A stretch of DNA of 64,000 nucleotides from Hyphomicrobiales bacterium (GTDB taxonomy: Bacteria; Pseudomonadota; Alphaproteobacteria; Rhizobiales; Rhizobiaceae), in contig UEIJ01000005.1 of NCBI GenBank assembly GCA_900470195.1, positions 124,001 through 188,000 of the forward strand, written 5' to 3'. Every line of letters begins with the position of its first letter. The first letter of the stretch is position 1. Under the pieces are notes generated by a model that searched no databases, had not been told where the DNA came from, and was given only the letters and a program-made list of their open reading frames with translations. The translations under genes were made by a program, and so were the position numbers. Shown piece after piece: positions 39,290 through 47,534 of the stretch.

Positions 39290-39543
39290 TGGGCAACTGG
39301 AAATCCACAATCAAGGTCCGAGATCTGGATGATGAACAGCGACTTGAGCTGACCTGCAAGAAATGTGGTCGCGTGACCTACGCGACAAAGCAGATGCTTT
39401 GCGAGGGGACCGATCGTTCACAGAAATATCTGGATGAGATCGAGGCGAAAGCCCGATGCAAGGCGCGCGGCTGTCATGGGCACATGCGCATGGCCATGGT
39501 CAGACTTCAGGAAATGAGCGGCTTTGTCGGGGGGCTGGCATAA
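39289..39543 (+). CDS. 84-residue cysteine-rich protein coupled to the polymerase
   Basis: This is a small hydrophilic protein with cysteines in LTCKKCGRVTYA (CxxC), CEG, and ARCKARGCHGHMR, a pattern able to bind zinc. The CxxC and the later cysteines resemble a zinc ribbon. Its ATG overlaps the polymerase stop, so it is made with the polymerase and may assist it. No family name is known to me. Confidence 0.8.
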   Translation: MGNWKSTIKVRDLDDEQRLELTCKKCGRVTYATKQMLCEGTDRSQKYLDEIEAKARCKARGCHGHMRMAMVRLQEMSGFVGGLA

Positions 39544-39553
39544 TACCTCCAAA

Positions 39554-39594
39554 GCAAAAAGCCCACCACGTCGTTGACGGGCAGGCTTTTGCTC
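39554..39594. terminator. probable bidirectional terminator between polymerase unit and lysis genes
   Basis: GCAAAAAGCC at 39554-39563 pairs with GGCTTTTGC at 39584-39592 (one bulge), with an inner CGTC-GTT-GACG hairpin. A and T runs border the stem. Confidence 0.5.
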
Positions 39595-39609
39595 GGATTG
39601 ATCGCGGTA

Positions 39610-40026
39610 TCAGGGGCGGCGCTGTCCAGCTTCCAGACGCTGCAGGATCTCCATCACAACACGTACATCCCCACGCACTGTCGTTAATGTTTCCTGTATT
39701 TCCTTCGAATTATCAGCTGCGCTTTTGATCGCCTGAGAGTTTGAGGCAATCTGATAGCTCATGCTTTCCTGGTTACTGGAAAGCTTGCGAATATCGGCCT
39801 CTATAGTTTGGAACCGCTGATCGTTTTTCCCCTTATCCTCGCGCACTTCGGCTAAGCGCTCTTTATGATAAGCCTCGTGCGAGAGCTTCCACTTAGTGAG
39901 ATCTTCAATATCGCGAGATCTGTTGACCCAAATCGTCACGCCGCCGAGGATGAGGACGGCGATCTGCCCGAGCTGCAGCAGCGTGTTGAAGTTCCACTCA
40001 AACTTTCCTTTGCTTGGTAACCGCAT
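39610..40026 (-). CDS. small membrane protein with coiled coil, phage lysis region
   Basis: This 138-residue protein has one membrane segment (about residues 16-34, LLQLGQIAVLILGGVTIWV) and a long coiled-coil tail. It is the last gene of the leftward lysis region, just after Rz1. Its role is unknown; proteins of this shape near lysis genes may act in lysis or superinfection exclusion. A GTG at 40041 is an alternative start. Confidence 0.7.
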   Translation of the reverse strand: MRLPSKGKFEWNFNTLLQLGQIAVLILGGVTIWVNRSRDIEDLTKWKLSHEAYHKERLAEVREDKGKNDQRFQTIEADIRKLSSNQESMSYQIASNSQAIKSAADNSKEIQETLTTVRGDVRVVMEILQRLEAGQRRP

Positions 40027-40037
40027 CGCACCTTCCC

Positions 40038-40337
40038 TCACCGTAGCCCCCTTGCCCAGCTGTCATAGAATTCAGCACATCGATCCGTTCGCGCATTCTG
40101 CCTGTCCAGCGCCGCTCGCTCCCTTTTAAGGATGGAGCGGACTTCCGCCCCCTCGATCAACGGCGCATGCGACTCTTTCTTGCGACAATCATCGGGATAT
40201 TCAGCTGGGACAATGCGCGCCTGCGCCTTGCCCTGCTGTTCAGCAGCCTCTTGCAACAGTCGATCACTGGCGCAGGAACTGCAAATCATCGAAATCAAGC
40301 AGACAGGCACGGCCCGCCACTGCCAGCTGTTTCTCAT
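40038..40337 (-). CDS. Rz1-like outer-membrane spanin lipoprotein
   Basis: This 99-residue protein has a short N-terminal signal sequence and a cysteine cluster (MICSSCAS) that can serve as a lipobox. It is embedded by 74 bases in the end of the Rz-like gene in another frame, as Rz1 genes are in lambda and P2 phages. Rz1 pairs with Rz to fuse inner and outer membranes in the last step of lysis. A C-terminal CRKKES...RCAEFYD region has further cysteines. The call rests on position and layout. Confidence 0.75.
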   Translation of the reverse strand: MRNSWQWRAVPVCLISMICSSCASDRLLQEAAEQQGKAQARIVPAEYPDDCRKKESHAPLIEGAEVRSILKRERAALDRQNARTDRCAEFYDSWARGLR

Positions 40338-40647
40338 AATCCGCTATCTCCTGTTCAGATTTTTCGATCTGTGCGGCCTCAGCTCCGCGAGCGTTCCGCA
40401 ACTGCACCTGGTAAGCTTCAATCACAAGCGCGTTGGCTTTGCCCTGCCGTCGCATCTGGTCGATTTCCGCCCGCAGCGCCGCCGCCTGAAATTCGGGAAC
40501 GAGGCCTTTCTTTGCCTGCCCCTCGAAAACAACGCCGACATAGGGAAGATCTTTGAGAACCGGCACGCCGTTAAAATAGATCGCAGTCAGCACGATCCCG
40601 ACGGCGCAGCCAGCGCCGATCTTGAGATAGTCCAGCAGGCCGAACAT
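40264..40647 (-). CDS. Rz-like inner-membrane spanin
   Basis: This 127-residue protein has one N-terminal membrane segment (IGAGCAVGIVLTAIYF) and a periplasmic coiled-coil tail (AALRAEIDQMRRQGKA to the end), the layout of Rz i-spanins. Its ATG overlaps the lysozyme stop (TGATG), and its 3' end overlaps the Rz1-like gene. It acts in the final, outer-membrane step of lysis. Sequence identity with known Rz was not tested. Confidence 0.75.
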   Translation of the reverse strand: MFGLLDYLKIGAGCAVGIVLTAIYFNGVPVLKDLPYVGVVFEGQAKKGLVPEFQAAALRAEIDQMRRQGKANALVIEAYQVQLRNARGAEAAQIEKSEQEIADYEKQLAVAGRACLLDFDDLQFLRQ

Positions 40648-41153
40648 CACAGACCTGCCAGACAGAGTTCCAGCTCACCGATGCGCTGAGCGTCACCCAG
40701 TTCGCGGCGCTTTTTCAGACCATCCACGACCTTGCCCCCGGCGCGGTTGAATGCAGTCATCGCGTTGCAAGCTGCACGCCATTGCCGTTCACTCATGCGG
40801 CGGGCGGCAGTTGATTTGCAGGCCGCACCAGTCCCGATGTTATAGGAGAGATCCAGCATTGACGCCTGCACGCTGATAGGTGCCTGATCGAAAGTGCGAA
40901 TGCACTTGCGAAGCGGTTGCCGGAAATCGTTTTCCAGACGGGTAATGAGCTTTTCGCGACACTGCCTGTCGGTGTAATAGTCGCCGTTCTGCACGCCTTT
41001 GGTTTCACCCAGGCACACAGTCCAGACCCTGCCGAGCTTGTCATAATAGGCGTGGTTTTCCATACCTTCCCACGGCGCGGTCAGATAAGTCGCCGTCAAA
41101 GCGACGAGCCCCAAACCAGATGCCAGAGCGGCTTTTGCGCGTTTACTCGCCAT
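40647..41153 (-). CDS. phage lysozyme (GH24) with N-terminal signal anchor
   Basis: This 168-residue endolysin has the GH24 triad: glutamate in PWEGMENHAYYD (Glu29), aspartate Asp38, and threonine Thr45 in VWTVCLGET. The N terminus holds a weakly hydrophobic segment (LASGLGLVALTATYLTA), as in signal-arrest-release (SAR) endolysins, which reach the periplasm by Sec and activate when the membrane is depolarised. It hydrolyses the glycan strands of peptidoglycan. The start giving MASKRAK overlaps the end of the holin gene by 11 bases. Confidence 0.88.
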   Translation of the reverse strand: MASKRAKAALASGLGLVALTATYLTAPWEGMENHAYYDKLGRVWTVCLGETKGVQNGDYYTDRQCREKLITRLENDFRQPLRKCIRTFDQAPISVQASMLDLSYNIGTGAACKSTAARRMSERQWRAACNAMTAFNRAGGKVVDGLKKRRELGDAQRIGELELCLAGL

Positions 41154-41364
41154 TTCGAAATACCTTCTGAGAAACAAGGCGCATCACAAAGGCTGCGACC
41201 ACCACGAAGAAGGTCAGCAACGCAAACGCGCCGGAGGGAATGGGAAAAGTGTCGCCAAGGAGCGGCAACACGGCTTCAATGCCGGTTAGAACACCGGCAA
41301 GCAGGATCAGGCGGACAGACCACGCCTTTCGCAAGACGCGCCGCCAATCGGGCGCAAGCTGCAT
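41143..41364 (-). CDS. holin-like protein
   Basis: This 73-residue protein has two hydrophobic segments (VRLILLAGVLTGIEAVL and ALLTFFVVVAAFVM) and a charged C terminus (LVSQKVFRNGE). It sits just before the lysozyme gene and resembles class II phage holins, which open the inner membrane at lysis. The upstream part of the open frame (to 41454) overlaps the neighbouring gene and is left out. Confidence 0.75.
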   Translation of the reverse strand: MQLAPDWRRVLRKAWSVRLILLAGVLTGIEAVLPLLGDTFPIPSGAFALLTFFVVVAAFVMRLVSQKVFRNGE

Positions 41365-41372
41365 GACAGCCT

Positions 41373-41915
41373 CTATTTGACGATGGATATGAGGGAGATC
41401 TTCAGCTGCAGGCTGATATTGTCGTAGGCGACATAGCTCCAGCCGATCCAGCAACCACAGATCCTGCCGAAGAAATTGAAGCGGGCACGATACGAGAAAA
41501 ACAATCGGCCATTCGCGTCTCGATATACACCCTCATAGAATGTGCCGGGTTTCGACCAGTCAAAGCTGCCACTGTCGATCTGATAAACGGTGGTAACGCC
41601 GTCGAACCTGAAACCGAAAACATTGGCCGCAAATCCGTAGGCCGGGTTTCGCATGATCCATCGTGTTCGCTGCCACCACAATTTGAAGCTCTTGGCTTGC
41701 GGCCATCCAAGCTGATGCTGCCCGCCGTCCAGGTCGTCATCATGCGTGTGAAAAAGCGAGCATGGATATGGCAGAACCGAAATCCCTGCCAACACCGACC
41801 AGCGCGCCAATATCGGTGCGATCAGGATCGCTACCAGCTTGGCAATAAGCAGCAAGATCCCGTAGATCGCCCACTTGATGAAGACGACCGGATAATACCG
41901 GATAATGTATTTCAT
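41373..41915 (-). CDS. phage membrane-associated protein of unknown function
   Basis: I do not recognise this 180-residue protein with confidence. It has one long or two short N-terminal membrane segments (about residues 10-35 and 38-50) followed by an aromatic-rich soluble region with repeated tryptophans (LWWQRTRWIMRNPAYGF, and WIGWSYVAYD near the end). Proteins of this type are found next to phage tail or lysis genes. It lies between gpD and the holin. Confidence 0.6.
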   Translation of the reverse strand: MKYIIRYYPVVFIKWAIYGILLLIAKLVAILIAPILARWSVLAGISVLPYPCSLFHTHDDDLDGGQHQLGWPQAKSFKLWWQRTRWIMRNPAYGFAANVFGFRFDGVTTVYQIDSGSFDWSKPGTFYEGVYRDANGRLFFSYRARFNFFGRICGCWIGWSYVAYDNISLQLKISLISIVK

Positions 41916-41943
41916 GATTGCCCCGTTGGAAATTCGAGCGGCG

Positions 41944-43098
41944 CTATGCGCGACCTATACCCATGCCCATAGGTGATCCGCCCGTCGTCGAGATTGCGGG
42001 CGCTTGCGGTTTAGGATCCGGCACCGCAGGCGTTTTAGGACTGTTCTCGTTTGTTTTCGACGTGCTGGCAGCAGTCGACTTTTTCTTATCCTTGGACGCC
42101 TTGCTGGCGACCGGCTTTAGCTTCGCTTCGATATCGGTCATATATCCCGACTTGCTGATGCGGTGGGTTGCTGTCTCGATAATGAATTCTATGCCGTCAA
42201 TTTCCGGCCGCACATTCTGGTAGGAAAACGGCGCGCCTGCCCGAATGGTCGGATCGCCAAACACTGTGACAAAGGTTTTGACAGTTTCCGCCTTGAGGCT
42301 TTCGGCCTTGGACTTCGCAGCTTTTTTCGCTTCGGCTTCCGTGCTGAAATTTTCCTTCACCGTAAAATCGGCAGTGCCTTCCTCATCGCTGTCTTCCTCG
42401 ACCTCGACCGTCTCAGCCTTGGCGCGGTCGCGAACCTTTGCGCGCACTGTTTTGACTTTCTTGCGATAGGCGAAGTTGATGCGACATGTGTCCTGCAGGA
42501 TCTCGAATGGCCCTACAATGATAGGCGTCAGATCCTTTCCGCTCGCTGACTTCCCGCTACCACGCTTCGCAAAAATCAGCTTGCCATCCTTGACCGAGAA
42601 CAATGCACCATGAATACGTGCCAGGCGCTCGCAGACATGCATGTCGCTCTCATCCTGCTGTCCGAACCAGTCGTACTTGTGCGAAGCGACTTCATCGTCG
42701 ATGACGGGCTGCAAACCGTTTTCGGAAGCGATCTGCTGAAGGATCTCAGCAACAGTCTTTTCATCCCAGTGGCGGGAGCGGCTTTGCTTGAACTTGTCGC
42801 GGATATTCGCCCCTCGCCCTCGAATATTCATGCCGTAGGGAAGGCAGCGGATCTCTGGGTCATCCACAGTGAACGCACCGAAAGGGAGTATGCCGGTCTC
42901 TGCATAGCCAAGCGACACCTCAATCTTGTCACCCTTTTTAGGGATGGCGGCAAACGGGTTGCCATCATTCAGGTCGACATCAATCGAGTCCGAGCCGACA
43001 CCCTCTTTGTCAGTGACAGTCAGCGAGATAAGCCGTTCATTCACAATGGACGCGACGGCTTTGCCGTTGACTTTTATTTCAAAGGCTGGAGTCTTCAT
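41944..43098 (-). CDS. phage tail hub / late control protein D (P2 gpD-like)
   Basis: This 384-residue protein resembles P2 gpD, the hub protein at the base of the contractile tail (gp27-like fold). In P2, gpD closes the tail operon, and here too it follows X and U. The sequence has the gpD pattern of an N-terminal KVNGKAVASIVNERLISLTVTD and a conserved GMNIRGRGANIRDKFK region. It ends in a long Ser/Pro/Lys-rich tail (about residues 335-384) that may be disordered. Confidence 0.88.
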   Translation of the reverse strand: MKTPAFEIKVNGKAVASIVNERLISLTVTDKEGVGSDSIDVDLNDGNPFAAIPKKGDKIEVSLGYAETGILPFGAFTVDDPEIRCLPYGMNIRGRGANIRDKFKQSRSRHWDEKTVAEILQQIASENGLQPVIDDEVASHKYDWFGQQDESDMHVCERLARIHGALFSVKDGKLIFAKRGSGKSASGKDLTPIIVGPFEILQDTCRINFAYRKKVKTVRAKVRDRAKAETVEVEEDSDEEGTADFTVKENFSTEAEAKKAAKSKAESLKAETVKTFVTVFGDPTIRAGAPFSYQNVRPEIDGIEFIIETATHRISKSGYMTDIEAKLKPVASKASKDKKKSTAASTSKTNENSPKTPAVPDPKPQAPAISTTGGSPMGMGIGRA

Positions 43099-43137
43099 GA
43101 AGCACCTAGTGCTGAACTTTGATTAGACGGGGGAAAA

Positions 43138-43515
43138 ATGAGGAAGCTTTTTGTTTCTACTGCGCTGCTGAGTAGCATCGTTCAAATCGGCGCTGCGACG
43201 GCAGGTAATAATAGGCCGACACCTCAAGCAGTGACGGCTGCGATGGCAATGGTCAAAATTGTAAGCCAAGACATCAAGAGGGATCCAGAGAATCCAAGGG
43301 TTTTGGTGCAAATCAAAAATGACAGCGACCTTGCGTTCAGCTGGATCACTGTATCTTGTCGCATCATGAAAGGTGACAAGTTCCTCGACGTAGCGGAGGC
43401 ATACATTACAAATGTTCAGCCAGGGGAAACCGCCGGAGAACAGGCAACCTATTCCGCAACACCAGAGAACAATGAAGCTGATCGCGCTATTTGCAGACCA
43501 GCAATTGGCTTGTAG
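43138..43515 (+). CDS. secreted protein on the opposite strand (moron candidate)
   Basis: This 125-residue protein has a signal peptide (MRKLFVSTALLSSIVQ..., ending AATAG) and a small soluble domain with two cysteines. It is the only plus-strand gene in the tail cluster, set between D and X with a GGGGG ribosome site and its own promoter region. Its stop is one base from the gpX stop. Genes like this (morons) are expressed from lysogens. Function is unknown; the mature part has a FxxxC-type beta pattern seen in small periplasmic proteins, but I cannot name it. Confidence 0.75.
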   Translation: MRKLFVSTALLSSIVQIGAATAGNNRPTPQAVTAAMAMVKIVSQDIKRDPENPRVLVQIKNDSDLAFSWITVSCRIMKGDKFLDVAEAYITNVQPGETAGEQATYSATPENNEADRAICRPAIGL

Positions 43516-43516
43516 G

Positions 43517-43729
43517 CTAGTCCCATAGTGCAATCAGCGGTTGGTTTTGATCTGTTCGCAAAGCATCGGGAAGATGAATTTTTGTACCAATTGGCAACCG
43601 ATGCGGCAGCGCCGCCAGCCCTGGGTTAGCTTCCAAAACCCGCTCGACATAGCCGCTTTCGTCGCCATAGACCTTACGGCAGATAGCATCAACCATTTCG
43701 CCTTGTATCGTTGTATAAACACGCCTCAT
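43517..43729 (-). CDS. phage tail protein X (P2 gpX-like)
   Basis: This 70-residue protein has the gpX pattern: an N-terminal RRVYTTIQGEMVDAICRKVYG and an ANPGLAALPHRLPIGTKIHLP ending like a LysM module. In P2 it acts in tail completion. The short ATG start at 43729 is preferred over a longer frame. It lies in the conserved order U-X-D. Confidence 0.85.
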   Translation of the reverse strand: MRRVYTTIQGEMVDAICRKVYGDESGYVERVLEANPGLAALPHRLPIGTKIHLPDALRTDQNQPLIALWD

Positions 43730-43733
43730 GGCA

Positions 43734-44159
43734 TCACCCGAATAGTGACTGAATAACTGAAATCGGCGAAAAGCTGCCACCGCTGTAGCGCTTGAGCTGG
43801 ATGCGAAAAACATCCATTCGCGGCTGTCCTAGCGCAGTATGATACGACTGATCTTCACTAATACCTTCGATCACATGCATACCGTAGACATTCCCGGCTA
43901 GTGTAATAAGCGGCAATACAGTTCCGGCAACAGCCGCCCCGCGAAGGCCTTCAAGGACAGCCAATCCGCCGAACTCATGCGGGAACAACACTCCTTCAAT
44001 TGTGGTGCGATCATCGTCGCCGCCTGTCCATTGGAGGCGCTTCAACCCGCCTACAGTGTTGATGTCGGCCCAACGGGTGGAAAGGTCACGCTTCAATCCC
44101 CGGTAACCGAACCGAAGGGAATGAAACATGAAAGGCCCTAAGCACATCGGAATTGCCAT
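43734..44159 (-). CDS. phage tail protein U (P2 gpU-like)
   Basis: This 141-residue protein is gpU-like, the tail-completion protein of P2 phages. It begins with LGPFMFHSLRFGYR and holds the family's LKRLQWTGGDDDRTTIEGVLFPHEFGG. Its start overlaps the tape-measure stop by one base. The gene order T-U-X-D is as in P2. Confidence 0.88.
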   Translation of the reverse strand: MAIPMCLGPFMFHSLRFGYRGLKRDLSTRWADINTVGGLKRLQWTGGDDDRTTIEGVLFPHEFGGLAVLEGLRGAAVAGTVLPLITLAGNVYGMHVIEGISEDQSYHTALGQPRMDVFRIQLKRYSGGSFSPISVIQSLFG

Positions 44160-46546
44160 TACATTCCCCCGTCGGAATATGCTCCGCCAGACGCCGCACG
44201 GAATTGAGCTGCGACTGCTTGTGCTGTCTGAGATGCGATCTGTTCCGGAGAAGCGCCGGTCTGCACGTTCATATGAACCGTCACCACAGGAGCAGGCTGC
44301 GGATTGGTAACCCGCACATCTTGCGTTCCACTCGGCATGGTCTGTACCGGCGTAGCAACTGAAACAGATGGTGTCCCAACCAACGAAACATCAGCCGGCC
44401 CCTTTGCGCCTGCAATGCCAGCAGTAGGAGACGGCGCGGTCAATGCGTTCCACAGCGCACCGAAACTAAACGGCTGGGACGCGTTTTGCGCGGGCTGATT
44501 TGGCAGAGGCGCGGCTGGTAACACTTGCCCCGTACCAGTACCTGCTTTGGCCCTTTGTTCGTTGGACTTCTGTACGAAAAATTCCGGGTTAATGTAGCGA
44601 GGATCGGACGGACCTTTTGCTTCAAGCCCCTTGTAGAGACCATAGGCCATAAGCCCCCATATGCCACCACGGGCCACCATACCCCCGGTGCCACCGCCAG
44701 CACCAAGAATTCGGCTCAACCATCCAGCACCAGCACCACCAGCAGCTGCAGCGCCACCGCCAACCGCTGTAGAAGCGGCACCAGCCGCCGCCGTTCCTGC
44801 GATCAGGTTTCGCAGGTTTAGGAGCGGACCGGAAACCGCCAACAAACCACCAGCAATCATAGCCCAGTCAACCATTGAAAGTTTGGCCAGATTATCCGCG
44901 AACTCACCAATGCTGTTAGCACCCTTGACGGCATCAATCAGCGTGATAGCTGCGGAAGATACAAGGGCGATCTTCCCAAATGGGGACATAGCTAAACGGG
45001 TGATACCGCGCCCCAAAGTCAGCATCGCTGCGCCGGTAGCGGCAATGCCGAGTGCACTTATCACGGTCGCAGAACCAGACATCTTGCTGAGAGCTTCCGA
45101 GATATTCCCGGCAGCGCCTAACAGATCCCCTTCCCCAATATCTTTGGCGAAGGCTTTCAGGTCTAGACCGATCTTGCGGAAATTGTTCGAGAGCTTGGCC
45201 AGATCAATCATGCGCTGATCGACCTGCGTGCCGTCGCCTTCAAAGGCCTTGCCAAACAGAAGATCACCGAGATCATTGATTAGCTGGCGTGTTCCGCCCT
45301 CGCCCCCATAACCGAAACCGCTCATCAAGCCCTTAACGGCCATTTCGATCTTGTCGATGACGCCCACACGTTTATCCAGCGTGTCCAGCACATCGCCGAT
45401 ACCAAGGCTCATATCCTTGATCGTCGGCAACCAGCTGTCACCAACGCCGATGCCATAAGCTTTGATCTTGTTTCCGAGCAGCTGCAAGGCGTTCGCGGTC
45501 GTTTCAGCGCGAACCATATATTCCTGAAACGCGGATCCGCTGTAGTTCGATTCGGTGCCGATCATCGCAAGCTCGCGGCGCAGTTCTTTTGTATCGGCAA
45601 TGATCGGCATGAGCGCCCGCGCCTCGTCACCGAACAAGGCAGAAGCGATGCTGATATGCTGATCTTTCGGTAGCTGCTGGATCCGCTCGATCACGTTCAA
45701 TGTGGTCTTGAGCGCATCTTTCTGCATGTTCTTCGATACCTTGACGGAATCGAGGCCGAGCTTTGCAAATGCCAAACGCTGCGACTTTGTCGCCTGCTCG
45801 CCTTTCGTCAGCGCTCGCCCCATATTGCGGAACGAGGTCGCCGCAACTTCCGCCTCAGCACCTGCCGAAATCATCGACGCACCGAATGCGAGTGTCTGAG
45901 TATCGGAAAAGCCGAACATCTTGCCGGTCGCAGCAACCCGCTTGTCAAACTCGACGAGGTCGCGAGCAGCCGAAGCGGTATTGTTCGCAAGGTGATTGAT
46001 GGCGTCAGCGTGCAAACCGATCTGGTCGACGTTGAAACCAAGCTGGGTCTTGATCTTTGCCAATGCGTCGCCAGTTTCGCCCTGCGACGTATCCCACGCC
46101 ACGCTGACCTTTGCCGCCATTTCCGAGAACTTTGTCAGTTCCTGCAAGGCAACGCCGGACTGACCGGCAGCAGCATAGATCGAGGCAAGCCCATCGGCAG
46201 TTACCGGGAGTTCCTTCGATAGTCCGAGGATCTCGGATCGAACGACGGACAATTGCGCAGGCGTGCCGTCGACGACCTTGCGGACATCGGCGAACGCTTC
46301 CTCGAATTTCATGGCAGCACCGACGGTGCCGCCGATGCCTTCACGAACGCCGACATAGCCTGCACCAATGGCGACAAGATTGCGAGCCAGCGCCCCGACG
46401 GAAAAGCCGCCGCCCGCCCCCATGATCGCGGACGTGGTTCTGCTGGCGCGACGGTTGAGACCGTCGAGCGCAGCAGCAACACCGCGAGCGGGCCCGGTGA
46501 TCTGATCGACAAGCGAAACAACCAGCTTGGAACTCAGGACAGCCAT
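44159..46546 (-). CDS. phage tail tape-measure protein
   Basis: This 795-residue tape-measure protein sets tail length and is ejected before the DNA. The N-terminal half is the TP901-type domain (VADVRKVVDGTPAQL..., LSKELPVTADGLASIYAAAGQSG), followed by long helices, a Gly/Ala-rich hydrophobic part (about residues 590-640) and a variable tail. Length is in the P2 range. Its start overlaps the E' stop (TAATG). Confidence 0.92.
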   Translation of the reverse strand: MAVLSSKLVVSLVDQITGPARGVAAALDGLNRRASRTTSAIMGAGGGFSVGALARNLVAIGAGYVGVREGIGGTVGAAMKFEEAFADVRKVVDGTPAQLSVVRSEILGLSKELPVTADGLASIYAAAGQSGVALQELTKFSEMAAKVSVAWDTSQGETGDALAKIKTQLGFNVDQIGLHADAINHLANNTASAARDLVEFDKRVAATGKMFGFSDTQTLAFGASMISAGAEAEVAATSFRNMGRALTKGEQATKSQRLAFAKLGLDSVKVSKNMQKDALKTTLNVIERIQQLPKDQHISIASALFGDEARALMPIIADTKELRRELAMIGTESNYSGSAFQEYMVRAETTANALQLLGNKIKAYGIGVGDSWLPTIKDMSLGIGDVLDTLDKRVGVIDKIEMAVKGLMSGFGYGGEGGTRQLINDLGDLLFGKAFEGDGTQVDQRMIDLAKLSNNFRKIGLDLKAFAKDIGEGDLLGAAGNISEALSKMSGSATVISALGIAATGAAMLTLGRGITRLAMSPFGKIALVSSAAITLIDAVKGANSIGEFADNLAKLSMVDWAMIAGGLLAVSGPLLNLRNLIAGTAAAGAASTAVGGGAAAAGGAGAGWLSRILGAGGGTGGMVARGGIWGLMAYGLYKGLEAKGPSDPRYINPEFFVQKSNEQRAKAGTGTGQVLPAAPLPNQPAQNASQPFSFGALWNALTAPSPTAGIAGAKGPADVSLVGTPSVSVATPVQTMPSGTQDVRVTNPQPAPVVTVHMNVQTGASPEQIASQTAQAVAAQFRAASGGAYSDGGM

Positions 46547-46943
46547 TATTTTCTCTTTGCTTTCATCAGATCGACGGCCTCATCACGCCACAGCAAGACT
46601 TCCTGCGGCGTCATTTCCATGAATGTCGATATCGGGGTGTAAAGGTTCTGGCTAAGCCAGATGGTCAGACGTCGCCATCCGAGCTTGCCTCGATCAAGAA
46701 AGGGGTGACGATCTTGCTGCACCTCTTGTAATCACCGAGGGAGAATTGTGCGATTTCTGGCTGAGTTGCCCCAGAGAGTTGTGCAATCATCAGTGCCAGC
46801 ACGGCATTATTGCCGCCGCCATTTGCAACACTTTCGACTGTGATGAGATCCGCGACCTTCGGTTCGCGAATGGTGATTTCATCCGTCTCGACACCGGCAA
46901 TCTTGTAGGTCGTCGAGAGCTTCACTTTTACGGGTTCAGGCAT
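46546..46943 (-). CDS. tail assembly chaperones E and E-E' (programmed -1 frameshift)
   Basis: E is 92 residues (stop at 46665) and matches phage tail assembly chaperone gpE. A -1 slip at CCCTTTC (46704-46698, frame C CCT TTC) joins residue 82 to an open frame of 50 codons, ending QEVLLWRDEAVDLMKAKRK, which resembles the GpE-type extension of P2. The fused product would have 132 residues. The extension ends one base into the tape-measure start. Such E/E' pairs conserve frameshifting and bind the tape measure during tail assembly. Confidence 0.82.
46698..46704 (-). promoter_or_regulatory. -1 frameshift slippery heptamer CCCTTTC
   Basis: Read leftwards, C CCT TTC fits the X XXY YYZ pattern in the E frame. 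The -1 frame is open from here to the tape-measure start and closed one codon after the E stop in the other direction only. Position matches the E/E' recoding site of P2. Confidence 0.75.
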
Positions 46944-46970
46944 TTTCGATCCTTGTCGAACTAGCGAGCA

Positions 46971-47477
46971 TTACGCGAGAAGCGCGCTGCGGATGGATTG
47001 AGTGCGCGACGTGCCGCCTATGGACACATCAAACGGCGTCATTTCGATCAGGGTCGCCCCTTCGACTTCCAGCTTGTAATAGCGAAGCGTAATCGAGAAG
47101 TCGTTTTCAGCCATGTCACCCGGCTTCCAGGCACCGTGATCGTTCTTGATGAGGCGACCGCGAATGTAGGCAGTTGCGTTGACGACGGTGCCATCCTCGT
47201 GCACGAGCGCACCGGTCACCATGAACTCGCGTTCGGAACCGACTTCCAGACCAAACAGCGTGATGACCTGCGGGTCAAAGCCGGAGAGTTTGAAACTGGC
47301 CTCCATCTTTTCATAGCCCATCGGAACATCAATCGGCAGCACCATACCGGCGTTGCGCAGTTCCTCGACTTTTTCCGTCGGCACTGGCAGCGTGATCTCG
47401 CTTGCCTGCCCGATCTTCGATACGCGGTCTGCAAAAATGGTGCAGTTCCGCAGGATATAACGCGGCATGTCAGACAT
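46971..47477 (-). CDS. phage major tail tube protein (P2 FII-like)
   Basis: This 168-residue protein forms the inner tube of the contractile tail. It has the FII pattern: N-terminal YILRNCTIFADRVSKIGQ, PMGYEKMEASFKLSGFD, and C-terminal TLRYYKLEVEGATLIEMTPFD. It follows the sheath gene, the standard FI-FII order. Confidence 0.92.
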   Translation of the reverse strand: MSDMPRYILRNCTIFADRVSKIGQASEITLPVPTEKVEELRNAGMVLPIDVPMGYEKMEASFKLSGFDPQVITLFGLEVGSEREFMVTGALVHEDGTVVNATAYIRGRLIKNDHGAWKPGDMAENDFSITLRYYKLEVEGATLIEMTPFDVSIGGTSRTQSIRSALLA

Positions 47478-47534
47478 GAGCCTAACCCCTTAATGACGTT
47501 GAAGTGGGAGAATTGGAGCGGGATGGGCTGGCAG

